Shown here: one piece after another, positions 1 to 5,254 of the stretch
Layout of the letters: each line of letters starts with the position of its first letter
Position numbering within the stretch: the first letter of the stretch is position 1
DNA from: Granulicella sp.
GTDB taxonomy: Bacteria > Acidobacteriota > Terriglobia > Terriglobales > Acidobacteriaceae
Direction: 5' to 3'
Length of the DNA: 5,254 bases
Assembly (NCBI GenBank): GCA_003133205.1
Contig: PKWK01000081.1
Coordinates: forward strand, 1-5,254
The notes under the pieces: model-generated
The model's database searches: none
What the model was told of the DNA's origin: nothing
Seen by the model: the letters and a program-made list of their open reading frames with translations, nothing else
Translations under genes and position numbers: made by a program

Positions 1-1044
1 TCCTGCCCAATCCCCATCTTCGAACACAAACAGATCGTGCTGGGCCATGGCAGCGGTGGCAAGCTTACCGCCGACTTGATCGACAAAATCTTCCTGCCCG
101 CTTTCCGCAATCCAGTGCTCGACAAGCTCGACGATCAGGCGGTTCTGACCGTCGGCGGCGTGCGGTTGGCCTTCACCACGGACTCGTTCGTCGTCACCCC
201 AATATTTTTTCCCGGCGGCGATATCGGCCGGCTTGCAGTGCACGGCACTGTCAACGATCTGGCGATGAGCGGCGCGCGGCCGCTCTATCTCTCCGCCGCA
301 TTCATCCTCGAAGAAGGCCTGCCCGTCGACGATCTCCGCCGCGTGGTGGAGTCGATGCGCGCCGCCGCTGCAGACGCCGGCGTACAGTTCGTCACCGGCG
401 ACACCAAGGTCGTCGACCGCGGCAAGGGCGACCAGATATTCATCACAACCACCGGCATCGGCGTCATCGAGAGTGGTATCAACATCTCCGCCGACCGCGC
501 GCGTCCGGGCGACGCCATCATTCTGAGCGGCTACATCGGCGACCATGGCATGGCCATCATGTCCCAGCGCGAGGGCCTGGAGTTTGAAGGCGCGATCGAG
601 AGCGACTGCGCTTCCTTGAATGGCCTGGTAGCCGCAATGCTGGCTACTCCCTCACCCGCTGGCCCCGACTTTATTCATTGCCTGCGCGACCCCACGCGCG
701 GCGGAGCAGCGACCACCTTGAACGAGATCGCCAAGCGCGCTGGCGTCGGCATGATGCTGCGCGAACGGTCGATCCCGGTGCACGAGTCGGTCAAGGGCGC
801 CTGCGAGGTGCTGGGACTCGACCCGCTCTACGTCGCCAACGAAGGCAAGCTGCTGGCCATCGTCCGGCCCGAGATGGCGGAAGCTGTGCGGCAACAGATG
901 CGCGAGCACCCGCTTGGCCAGGACGCAGCGATCATTGGCGAAGTCGTCACCGACCACCCCGGCATGGTGCTGATGAAGACCGAGATCGGCGGGACCCGAG
1001 TACTCGATGTAATGTTCGGCGAGCAGCTACCGCGCATCTGCTGA
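1..1044 (+). CDS. hypE: Hydrogenase expression/formation protein HypE (5' partial)
   Basis: HypE acts in the cytoplasm with HypF. It takes a carbamoyl group on its C-terminal cysteine and dehydrates it, using ATP, to a thiocyanate that supplies the CN ligands of the [NiFe] hydrogenase iron. The frame is open from base 1, giving 347 visible residues. A GTG at 37 is in frame, but the conserved SCPIP and HGSGGK segments (residues 1-5 and 16-21) straddle it, so the true start lies left of the window, probably by few codons. Family motifs in order are TTDSFVV (59-65), FFPGGDIG (69-76), GTVNDL (82-87), GDTKV (133-137) for the AIRS/PurM-type ATP-binding half, then RDPTRGG (229-235) and ANEGK (279-283) in the C-terminal half. 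It ends in PRIC with the catalytic Cys last (codon 1039-1041), then TGA. Length fits the family. Other hyp genes probably lie upstream (inference). The 3' end overlaps the convergent dnaE2 by 18 bases. Confidence 0.96.
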   Translation, partial: SCPIPIFEHKQIVLGHGSGGKLTADLIDKIFLPAFRNPVLDKLDDQAVLTVGGVRLAFTTDSFVVTPIFFPGGDIGRLAVHGTVNDLAMSGARPLYLSAAFILEEGLPVDDLRRVVESMRAAAADAGVQFVTGDTKVVDRGKGDQIFITTTGIGVIESGINISADRARPGDAIILSGYIGDHGMAIMSQREGLEFEGAIESDCASLNGLVAAMLATPSPAGPDFIHCLRDPTRGGAATTLNEIAKRAGVGMMLRERSIPVHESVKGACEVLGLDPLYVANEGKLLAIVRPEMAEAVRQQMREHPLGQDAAIIGEVVTDHPGMVLMKTEIGGTRVLDVMFGEQLPRIC

Positions 1045-4000
1045 CTTGATTGCACCCTGCGATTCGGTCGTCACGTTTGCGGGGCCAAGCGCAGCCAGCC
1101 TCTTCGCCTTCACATGAACCACGCCATCCTGGTTCTGCAACACGCCCTCCGCCAAAAGAAACTTGCTGCGAACAACGATCATGCGCTCCCGTTCATAGAG
1201 ATCGGGCGTAACGATAACATTCGCAATTCCGGTCTCGTCTTCCATAGAGAGGAAGATAAAGCCTTTGGCCGTGCCCGGACGCTGGCGCGCAATCACGCAC
1301 CCCGCCGCGCGTACAAATTCCCCGTCCTTGCAGCGCCGGAGTTCTTCTGCGGAAAGCACACCTTGCTGCCGCAGCTCGTTCCGCCGGTAATGCATGGGAT
1401 GTCTGCCGACGGTTAGCCCAGTGCCGGAATAGTCTGCCACCATGCGCTCTTCTATATTCATCCGCTGCAGCGGCAAAGTCTCCGAACCCTCTCGCAGCCA
1501 TTCGCTGTTCTGTCGCAGCAGCGGACCTTCCAACTTGCCGGCGCGCTCCACCTGCCACAACGCGTCTCGGCGGTGTTCAATTCCATCGAGCGAGTTTAAA
1601 GCTCCGACCCGCGCCAGCAGCGTAAGCTCCTTGCGGTTGAGCAGCGGCACGCGCAACGCAAGATCTTCCGCCGAACGAAAGAACCCGCAGCGCATGCGCG
1701 ATTCGACCAGTGCATCCGCCGCTTGCTTGCGCAGCCCCTTCGCATAGCCCAGCCCCATCCGCATCGAAAGCGACCCATCGCTCTCATGCTCAATCGTGCA
1801 AGCCCAATCCGATACCTGCACATCGATGGGCTTGATCCGCAGACCATGCCTCTGCGCGTCCTTCACCAGTACCGCGGGCATGTAAAAACCCATCGGTTGA
1901 TTGTTCAGAATCGCACATGTGAATGCAGCAAGATATCGCACCTTCAGATACGCAGAGGCGTACGCAATCAGCGCAAAGCTCGCCGCATGCGATTCGGGAA
2001 ATCCATATAGGGCAAACGAGCTGATGTTCTCCACAATGGTGTCCTGCGTCTTCACGTCGATCCCGTTTACCGTCATGCCAGCGCGCAGTTTCGCCTCCAG
2101 GTTCTTCATCCGTTCCCAGGACCGCCGCATTCCCACAGCCCTGCGCAACTCCTCCGCCTCAGCACCGGAGAAATTCGCAACCGTCATCGCGATGCGCAAC
2201 AGTTGCTCCTGAAAGAGCGGTACGCCCAACGTGCGCTTCAACACCGGCTCCAGCGAAGGATACGGATATGTAACCTTTTCTTTTTTCTGCCGCCGCCGCA
2301 TATACGGATGCATCATTTTGCCGACGATCGGCCCCGGCCGGATGATCGCCACCTGCACTACCAAGTCGTAAAACTTCGTCGGAAAATTCCGCGGCAGCGA
2401 TGCCATCTGCGCGCGGCTCTCCACCTGGAACATGCCCACGGTGTCCGCCCGTTGGAGCACCTTGTAGACCTCCTCATCTTCCGGCAGTTGCGCCAAATCG
2501 ATCCGCTCCCCGTAATGCTGCGGGATGAGTTCAATGCAATCCTTCAGCACCGCCATCATGCCAAGGCCAAGCAGATCAACCTTGATGATCCCCAGGTCGG
2601 CACAGTCTTCCTTGTCCCACTGAACAACCGTGCGCCCCGGCATCGACGCGCGCTCCAACGGCACCACGCAGTTCAACTGGCCCTGGCAGATCACCATGCC
2701 GCCCGAGTGCTGCCCCAGGTGTCGTGGCAAATTCTGAATCCGCATGCAAAGCTCGAGATACTTCGCGATGCGCGGATGCTTCAGATCAAATCCGGCGTGA
2801 TGAAATGAATGCGCCATGGTGTCCGTCTTGCCGCGCCACTCCCACTGGCTCACCAGGCCGGACAGCCGTCCCAGCGACTCCGTATCGAAGCCCAGCGCCT
2901 TGCCCACCTCGCGCGCAGCAGACTTGCCGCGATAGCTGATCACGTTCGCAGTCATCGCGGCGCCAAGCTCGCCATACCGCTGATAGATGTACTGAATCGC
3001 CTGCTCACGCTTGTCCTCCGACGGCAGATCGAGATCGATGTCCGGCCACTCGTTGCGGCTTTCATTGAGAAAGCGTTCGAAGAGCAGTTCCATGCCTACA
3101 GGATCGACAGCGGTAATCTCCAGCGCGTAACAGACCGCCGAGTTCGCAGCCGAGCCGCGGCCCTGCACGAGAAATCCCTGCCGCTGACAGCAGCGCACGA
3201 TGTCCCACACAATCAGAAAGTATCCGGCAAAGCCCAGCTTTGCGATCAGCGCAAGCTCGCGCTGCACCTGGGCGTGGGCCTTGGTCAGCAACCATCGCTT
3301 GCCGGCGACGCCATAGCGCTTGCGAGTGCCTTCCTCCACGCGCTTGGCTAGAAAGCTGTCCATGGTTTCGCCATCCGGTACGGGATAGTGCGGGAACGCA
3401 TAGCCGAGTTTGTCGAGCGTGAACTGCAGTCGTTCACTAATGAGTTGCGTGTTGGCGATGGCCTCGGGCAGATCGCGAAAGAGGCTGCACATGGCAGAGG
3501 AGGATTGCAGAACACGCGCGCTGTTTGCTGCAAGCAGGCGTCCGGCGCGGTCGATCGGGGTGTGATGACGAATCGCGGTCAACACATCGAGCACGTCGCG
3601 ATCCTGCTCCGTTGCTGCGCGCACACCGTGAGTGGCCACGATGGGAAGAAGTAGATTTGTGGCCATCGTCAGCAAAGCCTGATTGCGCGCTTCTTCATCG
3701 CGCAGTTGATGTCGTTGCAACTCGACGAAGAGATTGCCTGGTCCGTAGATTGCAGCAAGTCTGTCTGCGATCTTGTGCGCTGCATCTCTACCACCTTCGG
3801 CCAGAGCAGCAGCAAGTGGTCCCTCGTCACCACCGGTCAGGCAAATCAATCCGGCCGAGAACTCGGCAAGATCGTCGAGCGTGGCCGCGCCTTCAGTCTT
3901 GGTTGCTTCGCGCATCTTGAAGCGCGTGATCAGCTGGCATAGATTCTGATAGCCCGTTTGTGAGGTACAAAGCAGAGTAATGCGTGCTGGTTCATCCTGC

Positions 4001-4265
4001 ACCGCATGAGGCAGCCATGATGGCGGTTGCAGCCTGCGGCCAAACGAAGAGACGGCAATCTCAGCGCCAATGTGCGCTTTCACGCCACAACGTTTGGCCG
4101 CGGTGTGAAAGCGCGCCGCTCCATAAACGCCGTTGCGGTCGGCGATTGCCAGCGCGGGCATCTCCAACGTGGCCGCGCGTCGGCAAGCGACTCCGGCGTG
4201 GAGGCCGCCGCCAGAAAACTGAAGGCGCTGGATGCGTGCAGTTCGACGTAGGAATCATCAGTCAA
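1027..4265 (-). CDS. dnaE2: Error-prone DNA polymerase DnaE2/ImuC, frameshifted near the 5' end
   Basis: This is the C-family polymerase of the ImuB-dependent mutasome, which performs damage-induced translesion synthesis and SOS mutagenesis. From a TTG at 4265 the frame reads the conserved N-terminus (YVELHASSAFSFL, then STPESLADA) to about 4176. The rest continues in the -1 frame from about 4173 to the TAG at 1029-1027 (1046 codons from 4167). Restoring one base gives about 1079 residues, normal for DnaE2. Numbering from codon 4167, the polymerase shows GRGSAANS (336-343), PDIDLD (375-380) with catalytic Asp376 and Asp378, and Asp531 in KVDLLGLG, so the catalytic triad is intact. An OB-fold region lies at about 948-1025. 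The PHP domain looks degenerate: HASS replaces the usual HxHS and ADRNG replaces the TDHDG form. The C-terminus lacks the usual SHDFH-like ending. It sits directly after imuB and is likely co-transcribed with it. Family identity is certain; whether the gene is functional depends on the frameshift being real. Confidence 0.95.
4174..4178 (-). other. Frameshift point in dnaE2 (apparent one-base deletion)
   Basis: On the minus strand the frame carrying PESLADA ends with codon GCG at 4178-4176. The frame carrying ATLEMPALAIAD, which continues through the whole polymerase, begins at about 4173. Bases 4181-4168 read GACGCGCGGCCACG. Adding one G (GAC GCG GCG GCC ACG) joins the frames as SLADAAATLEMPA, with the spacing I remember for DnaE2 relatives. 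The run is GC-alternating, not a long homopolymer, and it is not a canonical X XXY YYZ slippery heptamer. It may be a genuine mutation or a sequencing/assembly error; the sequence alone cannot decide. Confidence 0.88.
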
Positions 4266-5254
4266 GCAACGCCTCCAGCCGCCACTCGGCACGCAGACAG
4301 TCGTGCACCAGCAAGAAGCTTAGGAGCTGTCCGCAACTGTCTCGGGCCATCACATCCCACTCTTCCTGATCCCATGCATCTACAGACCACCATGCGCCGC
4401 TCGAACGCCATGGGCCATAGGCTGCGGTCACGCGGAAGGAATCGTAGAGATCGCGAAAGAAGCCGGGCTTGCCCTCTGCCAGCATCATCTCCAACGTGCG
4501 CGGTGGTCGAACCCGGCGCAGAGCAGCGCGTTCCAGCGGAGCCGTTTGCGTTTTGCCCGCAGCATCCGCGCGAAAGGGATCGAGATGGAAGCTGGCCGGC
4601 CGGTTCGAGTCTTCCAGCACCGGCGTCCCTACGCGATCTTCACCAACCATCGCCTTGATGCGCGCCAGCGTCACATCCAGCCGCGCCGATTCAGGCGTCT
4701 GCGGAGCAAACAAACCCATCTGCACTTTGCTGGTCTCGCCGGGCTCGGCGTGCAGCGTCATAGCAAGGACTGGAGCTTGCGGAGGATGCGCGGCCAGCTC
4801 CATCTGCAACAGCTTCAGCAAAAACCTTTTGTCCTGCGAGGGCAGTGCGGGGCGCACGCACAATGACTGCGGTAGCGCGCCTTCCAGTACCAACTCTGCT
4901 GTGAGTGTGGCCAACGCCAGCGCGTGTGCCATGGCGCGATCAACCAAACAGTCCAACATGCGTGCAACCATGAAAAGCAGTCCTTCTTCCTGCTCTACCG
5001 GCGTGTCGAACTCGTAGACTTCGCGCAATACAAAGGTTACCTCGATGGGCTGAAAGGTGTGGCTTGCCGCGCCACGCGCCATGGCCTGCCACTCTCGCGC
5101 ACGAACGCCCAGCCGTGAAATCAGCTCCGATTCGGGTAGCGCCGCCAGATCCGCAAAGCTGCGAATGCCCCACATCTCAAACTTTTCCTGCTGTTCAAAG
5201 CTCAGATCCAGAGCCTTCAGCGGCAGATGGGCCAGGGTCTCCGCTTCTGCGCCC
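4258..5254 (-). CDS. imuB: ImuB, inactive Y-family polymerase-like mutasome adaptor (5' partial)
   Basis: ImuB is a catalytically dead relative of Y-family polymerases. It binds the beta sliding clamp and links DnaE2 (and ImuA where present) to the replication fork after DNA damage. The frame is open at the right edge; 331 codons plus stop are visible, so the ATG at 5175 is internal. The visible start (LAHLPLKALDLS, then WGIRSFADLAALPESELISRLG) is the helix-hairpin-helix part of the Y-family fold. The little-finger-like region follows. The clamp peptide QMGLF is at visible residues 178-182, followed by RLDVTLARI and VGEDRVGTPVL. The C-terminal part has RVRPPR, GPWRSSGAWW and DQEEWDV, typical of ImuB. 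The palm with the degenerate active site lies outside the window. The gene ends in tandem TGA TGA (4260-4255) and overlaps dnaE2 by 8 bases. LexA control is expected from the family but its promoter is not in view. Confidence 0.94.
   Translation of the reverse strand, partial: GAEAETLAHLPLKALDLSFEQQEKFEMWGIRSFADLAALPESELISRLGVRAREWQAMARGAASHTFQPIEVTFVLREVYEFDTPVEQEEGLLFMVARMLDCLVDRAMAHALALATLTAELVLEGALPQSLCVRPALPSQDKRFLLKLLQMELAAHPPQAPVLAMTLHAEPGETSKVQMGLFAPQTPESARLDVTLARIKAMVGEDRVGTPVLEDSNRPASFHLDPFRADAAGKTQTAPLERAALRRVRPPRTLEMMLAEGKPGFFRDLYDSFRVTAAYGPWRSSGAWWSVDAWDQEEWDVMARDSCGQLLSFLLVHDCLRAEWRLEALLD
4272..4276 (-). promoter_or_regulatory. Shine-Dalgarno GGAGG deciding the TTG start of dnaE2
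   Basis: GGAGG lies within the last codons of imuB, six bases ahead of TTG at 4265-4263, which opens the frame M-T-D-D-S-Y-V-E-L-H. This spacing is close to ideal. The alternative in-frame GTG at 4292 would add nine residues that do not look like family sequence. The position inside imuB suggests that dnaE2 translation is coupled to termination of imuB. Confidence 0.7.
4708..4722 (-). other. Beta-clamp binding motif QMGLF within ImuB
   Basis: The codons CAG ATG GGT TTG TTT encode Q-M-G-L-F, matching the QxxLF form of the bacterial clamp-binding peptide. It lies just before the APQTPESARLDVTLARI segment, the place where ImuB proteins carry this motif. It is the expected anchor that delivers the ImuB-DnaE2 complex to DnaN. 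Confidence 0.8.

Noticed and set aside
652..957. A 101-codon minus-strand open frame within hypE.
   Set aside because: It is fully antisense to conserved HypE motifs (RDPTRGG and ANEGK) and has no recognisable features.
1022..1044. A possible hairpin AGCAG...CTGCT at the hypE/dnaE2 junction, considered as a bidirectional terminator.
   Set aside because: The stem is only about five pairs with an eleven-base loop and no T tract follows, so it is not a convincing intrinsic terminator.
2276..2287. A T-rich run on the plus strand (A6G followed by A4 on the minus strand) within dnaE2, considered as a slippery site or a terminator tract.
   Set aside because: On the coding strand it reads AAA AAA GAA AAG for K-K-E-K in the expected frame, it is not phased as A AAA AAG, the protein continues normally, and no good hairpin precedes it on either strand.
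2203..2808. A 201-codon plus-strand open frame opposite dnaE2.
   Set aside because: It is antisense to the conserved polymerase core (catalytic Asp531 codon at 2577-2575), the product is His/Arg-rich and low in complexity, and no family is recognisable. It is a shadow of a GC-rich gene.
4061..4258. A 65-codon frame opening with ATG at 4258 directly on the imuB stop (TGATG), looking like a coupled small gene.
   Set aside because: It lies wholly within dnaE2 in a third frame, its product is Arg/Pro-rich with no recognisable motif, and the conserved DnaE2 N-terminus occupies the same bases in another frame.
3984..4658. A 224-codon plus-strand open frame spanning the imuB/dnaE2 junction.
   Set aside because: Its composition is Arg/Ala/Pro-rich as expected for the antisense of GC-rich coding DNA, and it crosses two well-supported genes on the other strand.

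Overview
The window is almost wall-to-wall coding DNA, roughly 55-60 % GC by eye, from a bacterium. It holds three protein genes, two of them cut by the window edges. The imuB-dnaE2 pair and the style of all three proteins resemble soil Acidobacteriota (Terriglobia-like). That placement is inference from remembered family sequences, not from a search.

Layout. Bases 1-1044 (+) are the hydrogenase maturation gene hypE, lacking only its extreme 5' end. Bases 1027-4265 (-) are dnaE2 (imuC), the error-prone C-family DNA polymerase. Bases 4258-5254 (-) are the 3' part of imuB, the Y-family-like adaptor protein, which runs off the right edge. An imuA or lexA-type gene and the SOS promoter would be expected beyond the right edge but are not visible.

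How the genes work together. ImuB and DnaE2 form the core of the bacterial DNA-damage 'mutasome'. ImuB carries a beta-clamp binding peptide (QMGLF) and brings the catalytic DnaE2 to the clamp for mutagenic translesion synthesis. The two genes overlap by 8 bases and are almost certainly co-transcribed and translationally coupled: a GGAGG lies inside the end of imuB, ahead of a TTG start for dnaE2. HypE belongs to an unrelated pathway, making the CN ligands of [NiFe] hydrogenase. It meets dnaE2 tail to tail with an 18-base overlap.

Main oddities. (1) dnaE2 is broken by a single-base frameshift near its 5' end (about 4174-4178). The conserved start of the PHP domain is in one frame and the remaining 1046 codons are in another, with the polymerase active site intact. 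(2) The DnaE2 C-terminus departs from the usual ending and runs into hypE. (3) The PHP metal-site motif looks degenerate. There is no stretch longer than a few bases without a gene, and I saw no RNA gene, mobile element, CRISPR array, convincing terminator or novel system.
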